The notes below the pieces were generated by a model. That model was not told the origin of the DNA. It did not search any database and was given only the letters and a program-made list of their open reading frames with translations. DNA of 64,000 nt from Multifurca ochricompacta. Its lineage: Eukaryota; Basidiomycota; Agaricomycetes; Russulales; Russulaceae. Made by a program: the position numbers and the translations under genes. Location: NCBI GenBank assembly GCA_022496185.1, contig WTXG01000004.1, positions 1,116,001 to 1,180,000 on the forward strand. Direction: 5' to 3'. This document shows, piece by piece, positions 45,974 through 57,239 of this stretch. Numbering within the stretch: position 1 is the stretch's first letter; every line of letters begins with the position of its first letter.

Positions 45974-47369
45974 GGCTCGTTTGTGGACGGGAGATGAAGG
46001 AAGAGGGAAGAAGGGATGGATATGGGGGATGGAAAGATGGAAGGAAGGCAAGGCAAGGCAAGGCGGAAAAAAAAAGGGCCTTGGTAGGGGGATTTGGATC
46101 ACGCAGAAGTGTGGGTGTTTTATGAGGGTGAAGAGTGTGGTCAGATGGAGACCACACCAAAATGGTTTGGACGGACACAAGATACACGCACCCGTGTTGT
46201 CAACGCCCCGATCTGGGCAGTTGGGCGAGAACCTTGCAGAAATGCGCCTGTGATAAAGTCGACAGAGATCCAGGTCATCTCAAGCGCAGTTCCGCATGGC
46301 GTGGGTAATTGTAACCGTCGTCCACGAGCTGAAGGCGTGTTGCGTCACGTGGTGTCATGAATTTTGGTTGGCCCGTTGGTCCACAGTGGGCAAAGCGCAG
46401 ACGCAAGCGCGCCAAAATTTGACGACGCTTTACTGACATGATGCGGTAATACCCGCCTACTACAAAATTGAAATAACAGAAGAAGGAAAAGAAAGATAAC
46501 ACCATTATCCTCAAACTCGGCCCTGGAGGACAGGAGAAATCTAGCGTTCTAGCGTGCGTCGGTAGAGCGTCGAGTGGCAAACGGCGACAGGTTGGCTAAT
46601 GCTGTAAATGTTTCATGATCTCGTTACTCCTGCGGACAAAAATGTGCGGCGACATACAAGGCGCGGAACGGATTTGGAAAAGGTTTGACGTTTACAATGC
46701 CTTTCTTCCTAAAAGTGGGTGAGTGTGTGTGCTCGCGCCGATTCGGTGGTGAGTGCGTAAAGATGCTCCGTTGCGCCAAAGGAAGACATATGTGTGATAA
46801 ACGGGCAAGGGTGAGGAGCAATCAGGAAGTGGAAGCCCGGGCGGTATTGGGCATGGCCTGCGTAATTGTTAGTGGACTCAAGCGCCATTGATAAATTGTC
46901 CAGGCGCGTTTCCATGGAAGTGCTCGTCAATTCAGGAGAAGTTACCAAGACCAGAGCGCCGGTCATTGTTTTCAAGAGCAAAATTAAACAGTGCAGACCT
47001 CCAGTAGACGACAGAATCGAATCGATTCATGAAAGCCCCATACGGGTATAAAGGTGATCCAGAGTCCGAGGGGCATGCGGTTTCCGATCCTGGATTGCAA
47101 CAGCAGCTGGTAGATACTTGAGGGTACACGTATTCAGACAGCCTGGGAGGCTACCCCTGCTGGAAACGCAGGCTGTGCTTAATGTAATGTGCAACCGCCA
47201 CTGAGACTGAGACACCCCATAAAAGAAACCCACTCCAAGCCTGAACCCCTGTTAACGGCAGACCACATGAACTGCGTGCTTCATTGTTAAGGGTTGGGCT
47301 CACCTTGAGAAGCTGTTTACACACAAAAGGCAGTCTATTGATGGCAAAGCAATAATATACGTACAGAAG
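45974..47369. other. Intergenic, no supported gene
   Basis: Short ORFs lie on both strands (46275-46580 minus, 46709-46981 minus) without motifs. The stretch next to 45973 is the promoter of the zinc-finger gene. Nothing else is seen. Confidence 0.5.
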
Positions 47370-48362
47370 TCAACCCATCTGACTGTTCGATTCTGCTTTC
47401 GTCCTCCGTGCGGCTGCGTCCTTGGCTTCTGAGAGTGGCTTCCTCCACTTTGGAGGAGGTGGATCCCATACGCCAAGTTCTTTCTTGAGCTCTCCAAGGT
47501 CCTGAGACCATCTCTCTTCCCAGTAGACCGTGATCATGCTCCGGGCTACGCTTCCACAGCGCAGCGCCCACGGTACATACTCTGAGAGGAAACGCTCGCG
47601 TTTGGCAGCGTTCAGGCGGACGACAGCCGCGACGGACAACGCCGCGGACGGAAGGCCGAGGTTCGCAAACTCGAACACCTTCAGCGCAAGCTCGTACTCG
47701 ACGGAGACGGGGAGTCCGCAGAGAGCATGATAAAAGTCGTGGCACTCGCGATACCGCTGCATAACGTACGCAAGCTCGGGTCGTCAATATATTGCACCTG
47801 TGGGAACTGGAGTGAGCAGAAGGCAGGCAAGAATGTTTTTGTACGGAGGGGACTCACTGGGTCACGCGTGTCTGGCGTGACGCCGCAGCGCTCGAGCCAA
47901 GTCACGTAGGTGTGCCCGAAGGTACCTTCAGGAAGACGCGCCAGCGCCGCCATGTCGATCGTGTTTGTGTTGATTCGTGGACGTTCCTTCAGGATGCGGC
48001 ATCCCTCCTCACTTTCGAGCATATGGTCTAGCAACCGCGGTAGTACGGGACCCGCCGTCGTCTCTCCGAGAGCTGCTACCATGTCTACGGGGGGGGGGGG
48101 GGAGGGTATCAGTCGTAAAGTTGAATTGCTATGAGTAATCCTGACCTGCTCTGCGAGGATCTGCAAGCGACATGAAAGCTGAGCCGACAGCTAGAAAGGC
48201 ATTCTCAAACGAGTTCAGGGGGATGTGCTCTGGATACGCTGGCTCTGTTTTGACAGAGCGGGTATGACGGGGACTAGAAACGCGTAGGGTATAAGATGAA
48301 ACCCCTAAGAGACGGAGAGACTGTCTAAGAGTTCGCGAGCGTGTTGCTGTCAGAAGAGACAT
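47370..48362 (-). CDS. COQ4: Ubiquinone biosynthesis protein COQ4, mitochondrial
   Basis: N-terminus rich in R and S (SLLTATRSRTLRQSLRLLG), a mitochondrial presequence. Then YPEHIPLNSFENAFLAVGSA, LADPRR, DMVAALGETT, ILKERPRINTNTIDMAAL, LPEGTFGHTYVTWLERCGV, TPDTRDPV, QYIDD, AYVMQRYRECHDFYHALCGL with the metal-binding HDxxH, PVSVEYELALKVFEFANLG, YVPWALRCG and YWEERWSQDL. COQ4 is a lipid-binding and organising member of the coenzyme Q synthesis complex on the matrix side of the inner membrane. Three exons. At 47775-47778 a missing base turns DDPELAY into another frame; adding one base restores it. It is divergent from CWC2. Confidence 0.92.
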
Positions 48363-48527
48363 TAACAGGTCGTCGATCGAACGATTGAAAGGAAATGAAA
48401 TGAATGGGATTTAAGCGTTCTTGCGTTGTTTCCTAAGATGACCTCGGATTAGGGTTAGGGTCACACGGTTCCCAAAAATTCTAAGTTGAACCACATTTCA
48501 TATATCTTCATCTTGAACTTTCTTACA
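48363..48527. promoter_or_regulatory. Divergent promoter of COQ4 and CWC2 with TTAGGG repeat
   Basis: Only 165 bp separate the two start codons. A GATTAGGGTTAGGGTC element lies at 48449-48464, a telobox-like site often found in housekeeping promoters of fungi and plants. No clear TATA box. Confidence 0.5.
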
Positions 48528-49839
48528 ATGAACGGCAGCAATACTGAATCTCCGGTCGACGCCCCAGCTACAGTGACAATCGTCGTGCCAAAGCAAAAAA
48601 AACTTAAACCTGCACGGAAGCAGGTCAAACCAGGAGATGTCGACAAAGAGACTGCCCCTCAAACTGGGAAAGAGTACAGTACGTGTCTCAGTGTCGCGTT
48701 TCAGCTAACTTCAGGCTCACACTCACGGGGTTAGACATATGGTATAACAAGTGGGCTGGTGGCGATAGAGAGGACAATTACTCAAAGTACGTGCTATAAT
48801 TTGAACATCTTGGCTCGCGTCACCAACGAGCCGTCATTCGTAGCAAGACAAAATCCCAGACGCGTTGTAGTATCAAAAAAGATGCCGGCTTAACGCGAGC
48901 AAATACAACTGGAATACGTTATTGCTGTCTCTTTTTTGCCCGCGGGTGCTGCCCTTACGGCTGGGAGTGCGAGTACCTACATTCGCTTCCGGATCCAGAA
49001 CGCGCATTGCCCGATTCGAGCAAAGACTGTTTCGCACGCGACAAGTTTTCCGACTATCGCGACGACATGGGTGGTGTTGGCACTTTCACACGACAAAACC
49101 GCACCCTTTACGTCGGGCGTATTAAAGAGACTGGCGTGGGTGTTGAGACGGAAGACGTCGTGAGACGGCATTTTAAAGAGTGGGGGGAGATTGAGCACAG
49201 TGCGTCTGGATTACTCTTTTTTTCTTTTTCTTTTTCAGGAAGCCGTTACTTATTAACTCTCCTTTACCTGGGCTATAGTACGTGTCCTCCAGTATCGCTC
49301 GGTTGCATTCGTGACATATGTCTCGGAGCACCATGCGCAATTTGCCAAGGAGGCAATGGCCTGTCAATCCTTGGACAACGACGAAATCCTCAACGTCCGC
49401 TGGGCGACGGAGGATCCGAACCCCACCTCCAAGGTAGCGGAAAAGCGGCGTCTAGAGGAAATCGGTCAGGCTGCCATCCGTGCGAGGATGGACCCACGTG
49501 TGGTTGATGCCATGCAGACGATTCGCGCACTTGAAGAGGCCAGGATTATCACGCTGAAGGCGGGTTTGCGGATGAGGACCAGGAGGAGGATGTAATGGTC
49601 CCGAGGGGAAGCGGAGACGAATTGACGGACCTGAGACAGTTGAGGAGCCACCTGAACCTCAGGAGCCTGCGCCTGAAGGACTGCTGAGCTCAGAGACACT
49701 GGAAAGTCTCCGTTATTTCTCCGAGCTACGTCGGCGAAATGGTGGTACACCCGTCGCCGCTCCGGTAGCCTCTTTCAAGGTTCAGAGACCAGCCACAGGA
49801 TTAGGACTCGGTGATTACGGAAGTGATGAGGAGGATTAG
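48528..49839 (+). CDS. CWC2: Pre-mRNA-splicing factor CWC2
   Basis: Starts MNGSNTESPVDAPATVTI, KQKKLKPARKQVKPG. The Torus/CCCH part follows: DIWYNKWAGGDREDN, AGLTRANTTGIRYCCLFFAR, GCCPYGWECEYLHSLPDP, the C-x8-C-x5-C-x3-H zinc finger. Then the RRM: RTLYVGRIKE, VRRHFKEWGEIE, VLQYRSVAFVTYVSEHHAQF, ILNVRWATEDPNP. The C-terminal region ends GLGLGDYGSDEED at 49839. CWC2 links U6 RNA to the Prp19 complex in the active spliceosome. Two one-base losses, near 49540 and near 49592, shift the frame between RRM and tail; since this gene is essential in yeast, these are probably sequence errors. Confidence 0.93.
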
Positions 49840-50106
49840 AATGTTTTGTTTGTATTGCAGTATTTCAGTGATTTCGGCTTGCTTTGCTTACTTTTTGAGC
49901 AGTCCTAGTGAAGATATGATATGTTTAGGTAGGAAATACATTTAATCATTCTACGCTACTGCTTAGTACTTGCCAGTTATTGAGCAGGCAGGCGGGGCTG
50001 ATGCCATCATGAAATGTAGAAGACGTGAATTCGTTCAACAGTCATACGAAATGTGCTGTTCAACACCCAAATGTCCATGGTGGTATGAGATCAGTGGGAA
50101 TGTTAT
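49840..50106. other. Short spacer between convergent CWC2 and TMA46
   Basis: 267 bases holding both 3' ends; no gene seen. Confidence 0.6.
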
Positions 50107-51549
50107 CTACGGTCCACCATCTTGAATCGAAAGCAAACGAATACGCTCGGTCTCCTGAGCTAAATCCTCGTCCTCCTTCTGACTGCGATACTTGGACAGA
50201 TCCCAGTCTTCCTCCTCCTCGTCCGAGTCCTGGAACCATTCCGGGTTGTACTGGAACAGGTCACGTCCACTCATGCCGCTGCTCTTGCCTGCCGCCGCCT
50301 GCGCATGCTTCGCCTTGCGGACCACGTCCGCCTCAGCCTCCTTCTTATCCATCCGCGTCTGCTTCCATTTGGCGAACGTTTCGCGCGTGACGGGTGTTAA
50401 GTTCGGTCCTAGTTTGTGTCGCTGCTCATGGCGCAGGACATGCATGGGGAAGGCAATGTCAGATGCCGTCATCGATTCATGAGCAAAGCGGTCTCGCGGC
50501 ATGTGGAGGGACGCACCTCCACTTCTAAGAACTCTTCCAAACTAATCGTGTTCGCCTTTTCTGCCTCCTCCAGAGCCTTTTTCTGAGACTTAAGCACGAA
50601 TCCTGGTGGGAGTGCGTGTCGGTATTGACACGATTCTCCATTCGGACATTGCCAGAACCATCCGAACCTAGGTGTGAGTGGTGTCATCGTACGCGATGAA
50701 AGCCCCGTGCTGTCAAATGGGAAGCCCTCACTTTTGTATCTCGACGGCCTCGATGAAATACTTGCATACAATCTGAAAATGAAAGATGTTAGAACAGATT
50801 GCAAAATCCGAGCGGAGGTCACCTACATCCGTCGTTGTACGTGGATTTCCGTGCTTGGACATGATGACGCTCCGTAACTTTTCTTCGTCCCACTTGTCCA
50901 TGGTATCTGTAGCATATTATCATCACGATCAATAAGGGGAAAGCATCCCCTATCTAGAAGAAGCAAAAGCGAAGAAAAAGCGACAACATACCTGTAAGCT
51001 TGTCCTCCCGATTATCCTCGTACAGATTTCTCTTCTCCACCTTCCGTCCTATGTCCCGATCATGGCTGAATTTGCACTTGGTTCCCTTCTCGCATCGACC
51101 CGCCTTAAAGAATTCGCACAGCATCGTCTTAGGGTCCACACCAAAAGGCACCTTCTGGATCTGCACGGGCTTGAAAAGGGCCGCCTCCTCCTTGAGGCGC
51201 TTCTCCTCATCTGCCTTCTCCTTTGCGCGCAGCTCCCTCTCCTTCTCCTTTGCAAGCGTCTCGCGCGACTTTCCTGCGGCCGCGGCCTGTGCCTGAATTT
51301 GGGCTACTTGCTTCTGAACCTTGGTCGATTTGTTTTTCTTTATGTTTACAATTCCCCATTTTAATTTTTAGTGCACGTGTTAGTTGCATGTTTTTGAGGA
51401 GTCTGTAGCCAAGGGGTGTAACGCACGTTCTTCAAGCCGAAGGTCTGTACGTTGTCAGTGGAAGGTCATATACAAAGAGATTTGAAACCTACTTTATCGA
51501 CTATGACTTTTGAAGATGAGCTCTGGGCTTGTTGTTTCTTAGGAGGCAT
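50107..51549 (-). CDS. TMA46: TMA46 / ZC3H15-type CCCH protein (DRG-binding, ribosome-associated)
   Basis: Starts [19 protein letters not shown], then [67 protein letters not shown] (first CCCH finger), [58 protein letters not shown] (second CCCH finger), [10 protein letters not shown], then after an intron [20 protein letters not shown] (DFRP domain). It ends [20 protein letters not shown] and LLSIQDGGP. The protein binds the GTPase Rbg1/DRG1 on ribosomes. About six exons; the intron after EVE (GTGCGT...GAGCAG) is needed for the frame. Confidence 0.93.
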
Positions 51550-51738
51550 ATTTGATGGATTTCCTTCTGGGTCAGCGTGCAAATGCGGTCAATAATTGGT
51601 GAAGGGCGAAGATTGAAGGATTGGAGGAGGGAGAACAGACACGGGGTTACAATAGGGTTAAGGTTTACAATTGCCAAGTTGAAACCCTTCCTTTACTTTA
51701 CCCTGTGACATCTCAATGTTGTTGGAACACTCTGAAAA

Positions 51739-52251
51739 TTATATTTTACAAGCACGGCGCTCTCTCAGTTGCGCTCGGTCACCTAGAGTTGGAAACGAGG
51801 CGCTTCTTCTGGGTCTGTCAAAGTTGACGCGAGCAGTGAACTCAGCAACGATTTTATCTCTCAAATGCCCGATCTGGTCGACTTCGACAACCTGGGAGTT
51901 AGATTGGGCCTCATTCGAAGATGTGGCATGTATAAGGGTATCAATCTCGACGACGGGGGTGGGAAGCACATTCGGGATTGTGGCCATGGCTGACGTTGCA
52001 GTTTTGCAGTCCACACTGCCTTGGCGCTCATTTTCTTACGTATGTATGTCTTGTGAAATGACTTCCCGCGGGAGGTGATGCACTCCGGATGGTTTCGGCG
52101 ACGTCTTGCCGAGGGTCATCAAGCGTCGTGTCCTAGCACTACCTATCCTGAAAATTGTCCTGCCAACCGCAATTCCCGTCGTCGTTGCTCCATTCATCGC
52201 AGATTGGACGTCTTTATCAGGTGGCATAGGGTCCTCTTTTTTCTGAGCCAT
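51739..52251 (-). CDS. Hypothetical small protein
   Basis: Two adjacent open segments could be exons: MAQKKEDPMPPDKDVQSAMN with NGATTTGIAVGRTIFRIG (52251 downward), and SAMATIPNVLPTPVVEIDTL, DQIGHLRDKIVAEFTARV. They lie in different frames, so an intron near 52020-52080 is needed (GTAAGA at 52040 is a candidate donor). No domain recognised. Composition looks protein-like. Confidence 0.35.
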
Positions 52252-52476
52252 CCTTTCATTGGATCCAAGCCAATTCACCCTATTCTGGCTTTTATAGTCG
52301 CTCAACGAGTCCGACAGGTCGGATGTCGGATTTATTCAGCCTGAAGGAGATGCGCCCGTTCTTTCCTTGATCTCGATAGTTTCGAGGGCAGTGCAGATAC
52401 CCGGTCACGATCTCTCTGTTCTTGAAATGATAAATAGCTGCTGTGTAACCCAACCGGCCCCCATTTCTCCCTAATC

Positions 52477-55400
52477 ATGCTTGTTACAATTGACCAGGTC
52501 TCCGGCAAGTCTTTTGATTACATCATCATTGGTAGGTGATCTAGTTGCCTAAGTTTCCATTGCCAGTTTCCATTGCCATCGTCTGATCAGTCCTGGAACG
52601 TTCCAGGTGGTGGAGTACGACTTTTCTGAACCTGAGCCAGCTTTGATGCTTATATCATTGGACATAGACGGCTGGCCTCGTCGTCGCTGCGCGTTTGTCT
52701 GAAGACCCATCCCTGTCCGTTCTGGTTTTGGAAGCTGGAGAACCCAACTTGAATGATCCTGCTATTTGTATGTGGTTTACTGTATCAGCCAGCGACATTC
52801 ATGTCATGTTATGTCATGTTACCTGCATAGTACTTCCATCAAGCTATGGAAGTCACTTTGGTATACCACAATACGATTGGGGATATTTCACGGTGGGGGC
52901 ACTACGTCCAGTCCATGCGTGTTCTTATTTTGTATAGGTGCCACAAACCAACGCCAATGGGAAGTCCCTGCACTTGGCGCGGTACGCTTGACCTGTGTGA
53001 CACATGTGATCATTTTCACTTATTCTGACGCAGAGGAAAGGGCCTTGGGGGAAGTTCCGCAATCAACTTCTTCCAATTCCACCGCCCCCCCAGAGCGGAT
53101 ATAGACGGTGCGCAAACGGTCAAATGATCCTGGGCAGGTGGTGACTCAAACTACACAAAAGCGTTCGAGGAGTTAGGGAACAAAGGATGGAACTGGAAGA
53201 CCCTGGAGAAATATTACAAGCGAGTCGAAAGATTTCTTCCTCCCAATGAAAAGCACCATATGTTAGACTTTGACTTGCACGAACATGGACTGGAGGGTGC
53301 GTCATACTCGAACTGTGTACCATCCCTTCGATGGAACTCAGTCCAGGTCCGCTGGAGGTTGGATATCCTGGATTGTTATCTGGCTTCGAGAAGCCTGTTT
53401 TCGAGGCTATTATGTCTCTCGGAATCAATTTTACACCAGAACCGGCACGTCATTCTCTATATCCTTCTTGCGAATGAATGTTAATGTGCTATCGAAACAT
53501 CACTTACATCAGTTCGCCGGAGACGTAAGCTGAGAATCATCAAGGGATTTACTTCATCTAACATCGCCTACCCAGACTACAGGTACTTGGCTGACACCCG
53601 TGACTATCAGTCCTACGACGCGGACTCGATCTTATGCTGCAAATGTCAGTCAGCATTGATCCTTTGGTGTGCCAGAGATATACTTACTTCTTTGATCGAA
53701 GATGTACTACGAACCGAATGCTTCCAGGAGCAATCTAATGTCCTGACGTCTGCTCATGTTACGAGAATTTCGCTGCCAAAGATGCCAGCGGAGAAGTGAC
53801 GGCTAGGAGCGTGAGCTTCCTTCATGGCGGGAAGGAGTACCAGGCGTTTGTTGACAAGGAAGTCGTCGTATCCGCAGGGTATGCGAATCACTTTGGGTGC
53901 TCTCCACCAACAGATCACTGACCCACAGCTGGCTATCGCAGAGCAATCATGTCTCCACAAGTAATCAGCAAACACCCTTTCTGATTTCATGGCTAATAAA
54001 AGCGCAGGTGCTGGAACTCTCAGGAATTGGCGACCCGGACGTGCTCCAAAAAGCAGGGGTTGAAGTGGTAGTCGACCTTGAAGGGGTTGGGAATAATATC
54101 CAGGAACATTTGAACGTTGGCTTGACATATCGTATGTGATCTCGTCTGGCGTCGTGTTAGCACGATACTGAATAATTTCTGAATAGAGGTGAAGGAAGAA
54201 CTGGAAGCAGGTTTCTTGACATTCGATTGTATGAACGATCCGGAAGAGCTTCGGAGACAAAAAGAACTCTAGTGGGTGTCTCCTAATAGCTGCACCAACT
54301 TATGGTTGTTGAAGAGGTTCCAAGCGCGGCCGGAGAGAAAGGAGTGTTCGATATGGCGACGTATTTGATGGCATTTATGCCACTTTCGGCAATTACTCCG
54401 GACGCACAAGGTTTGCAGAAGAAATACCTGGCTTCCATTCAGGCTCGCATTGCCGCTGGAGACTACCCATCAGGATTGAAGAAACAGTACCAATTGCAGC
54501 TTGATCACATCAAAGCGGAGATTCCGAGCCACGAGTTCGTTGTCATGCAACGCTGTAGTTTCCGATATAGTAAGCGAGGCGACCTTGAATTTTTTCTCAC
54601 TCACGGGTCAAAAGGTGCCCCGGACCTTAAGAGGAAGTATGTTACCTTGACGGCCCTGCTAAACCACCCTCTATCTCGCGGTTCCATTGTGCGCATTGCT
54701 TCGTTTGTCAAGAGACATAAACCCCTCAATTAACCCTCGTTTCCAGCACATCAAGTCTAACAATCCTCTCGAATACCCGGAAATAGATCCACACTATTTT
54801 GAGGAAGAGTATGGTCAGTCTTCTCGCGTGCTTGCGTAAGCGTTTCGTTTTAGTCCGTTTGTGTAGACATTCGCTCCTTTGTGGAGTCATTCAAGTTCGT
54901 TCGACGCGTTGCACAGCAGGAGCCTTTGAGGAGCATTTTCGTGGGCAAGTTTCCGGCAGTTCTGGGCATGTAATAGCTGAGACTGATCCGTGTTTGTATT
55001 CTTGCTTCAGAGAACGAGATTTTTCCTGGACCTTCGGTAAAAACCGACGAAGAGATCATTGGTATGCTAGTCTGCGCTTTGCTGATGAAGGCTGAACACC
55101 CTCGTATAGAATTCCTGAAGGACGCTGTCGGCACTACTTATCGTGCGCTTCGCAATCAACTTGGGAGATGAAGCGTAGGCTAAATACCGTTCTTTAGATA
55201 CCGTCGGATCTTGCTCTATGCTCGCTCGAGGGGATGGAGGAGTCGTGGACAATAAGTTGAAGGCAAGTTTTCCTGGTTATTATGGTGCTACCTCGCCGTG
55301 CCACTTTGTTTTAACGCCGAGCCACTGGTAGGTATATGGTACGACGAATGTCCGTGTCATCGACATTTCGATCATTCCGCTCCACATTGGTGCACATACG

Positions 55401-55606
55401 CAAGGTTAGCAAGAAATCATATATTCTATCTCGGGGCGGCCTGCGCTTATCTTTGTAAATCCTATCATAGCGACTGCGTATGCGATAGGGGAGCTGGGTA
55501 AGTACATCACAAGGGACAGCAGGCGTCTGGCCTCTGGAATGCTTAAGGCTGACGATCCGGTTGGTCTTAAGGTGCCGATATCATCAAGAATAACGTGGAT
55601 TTCTGA
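52477..55606 (+). CDS. GMC oxidoreductase (aryl-alcohol oxidase / alcohol oxidase type)
   Basis: Starts MLVTIDQVSGKSFDYIIIG at a phase-split FAD site, followed by AGLVVAARLSEDPSLSVLVL and EAGEPNLNDPAI. Later YGSHFGIPQYDWGYFT, RGKGLGGSSAINFFQFHRPP (GMC signature 1), KGWNWKTLEKYYKRVERFLP, HGLEGA, GTWLTPVT, SNVLTSAHVTRI, VVVSAG, QVLELSGIGDPDVLQKAGVE (signature 2), GVGNNIQEHLNVGLTY, HIKSNNPLEYPEIDPHYFEE, DTVGSCSMLARGDGGVVDNK with the active-site His region altered, VYGTTNVRVIDISIIPLHIG AHTQ, TAYAIGELG and ADIIKNNVDF at the end. FAD enzyme, probably acting on aromatic or aliphatic alcohols; no signal peptide seen, so perhaps intracellular. Many small introns; frame changes near 53100, 54260 and 54590 are partly unexplained. 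Confidence 0.85.
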
Positions 55607-57239
55607 GTTGTCTGGCTGGGGCTCGACTTGCTGTATGATACGTAGGATCTGGTTCCTTTTTTCATTACATGGTGAAACCTATACTCGCGACTCCAGATCT
55701 TGCTGGCCGCTGATTGTTCTGTTCAACATCGCCTGATCCGCTGTCACACAGATAGGACCGCATAACCGTGAAGTAGCTACCTGCATGCTTCGTAAATCTC
55801 ATGATGTCGCGTCCAACGGGTTAGAGTACTGAGACGCGGCTAGGATGCTACCATCGAGGAAACCAAGGAAGCTATCATCGGTGTCGCGTCAGGCACATTT
55901 ATCCTCGAGAGCCCAATAACCAGCCTATGCTTTTGATCTTCAGCTTCGAACCATGGAGTCATTTGCCTATTCCACGTTCATCATGACCGACTTAAGGTTG
56001 AATTGCATTGGCGGCACGCGCGGCCTGGTACGATTGCATCCAGCACCCAGACCTCGACCCCGACCACCGCTGGAAGCAGTGGAATATGTTGCATTTGAAT
56101 GCAAATTATATGATTGCAGGAACCTGCACTTCAATTACCAACAACCCAATAACTCAAGACTGAGGAAATGAAAAGACGAGATAAGATAAATTTATGATGC
56201 CTGTCAAAGTCAAGCAGGTGCTTACGGGAAAGGAGGCTGGTACAGGAGTGTTAGTCGATGGATATTGAGAGAAGGTCCAGTGTTCCATTCCGGTACGAGT
56301 GCATAATTGCAGCCAGGCCTGCGTTATGACGATTTGTTTTCCTTCTCGATTGTAATAGATATGTTCCCTCATCTTGTTGATTTTTGCCTAGATACGCCCT
56401 TCCCCCCGCGTTCGTGTTCGATGTCTTGCAGGTGGCGACACATGGGAGGGAGAGACATGGTTCGTTCAAAGCCGATGGGGAATCTCTCACGATATGTATG
56501 CGTGTACAGCAGGAGCTATAAAAACTAAGTCAAGTGCAAATATTTGAAATCAAGTCAGAACCAAAGCAGAAGAGAAAATAGTCTGTGGTATCACGCTCCA
56601 GATATATGTGTCGTGGTAGGGCCGGTGGATGTCAAGAAGGGGGAAGGGGGGAGGGAGGGAGGGGAAAGAATCAAAAAGGAAAAAGGATAGAATGAGGCCG
56701 TTACTAAACATTTAGTCCCAAGTCCTTTCCATTTCAGCCCACAGACACTTCATCGTGACTTGCCTCTCACTTATTGCTCCCTGCACCCCTTCTTGGACGA
56801 CCTTGGAAACATCTCCCTTACGATCAAAGCAAAGGACTTCCCAATATCTTCATCTGTCCTCAGACAGCGCTCAGTCGAACGTTGAACTCCCCGTGAACTC
56901 GTATAGTCTCCATGGGCTTGATTTTGGCCCTGTCTGGCATCACTCTGCGCACTCTGTCGGATTTTTCGTGCGCGCGAAGAAATCGACCAGTGAACGCAGA
57001 ATGGAGTGAAAGGGTAAGCCTCCAGTGCCGCTTGAAATAAATCATCTTCCAGAGTGCCAAATCCTGCGTGTTACGAACGCTTAGTCACATGTAACCATTA
57101 ACTGTATGATTCGTATTCAGTGTTCATTTGAGACTCTTCCATCTCTACTCTTGCTTTTGACAGGCAGAGTCCTCAATGCTTCTCTTGCCCTCTCTATTAT
57201 TCTGCCATAGTCTTGTTAAGTGATGTAGTTCTTCCTGAA
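55607..57239. other. Intergenic, fragments only
   Basis: No complete gene. A frame around 56000-56160 gives WYDCIQHPDLDPDHRWKQW, protein-like but unassigned. On the minus strand 56700-57060 gives AALEAYPFTPFCVHWSIS and DEDIGKSFALIVREMFP in one frame; not recognised. A purine tract lies at 56635-56690. Confidence 0.4.

Noticed and set aside
48449..48464. TTAGGG repeat as a telomere remnant
   Set aside because: Only two units, placed in a promoter between two core genes; more likely a protein-binding site.
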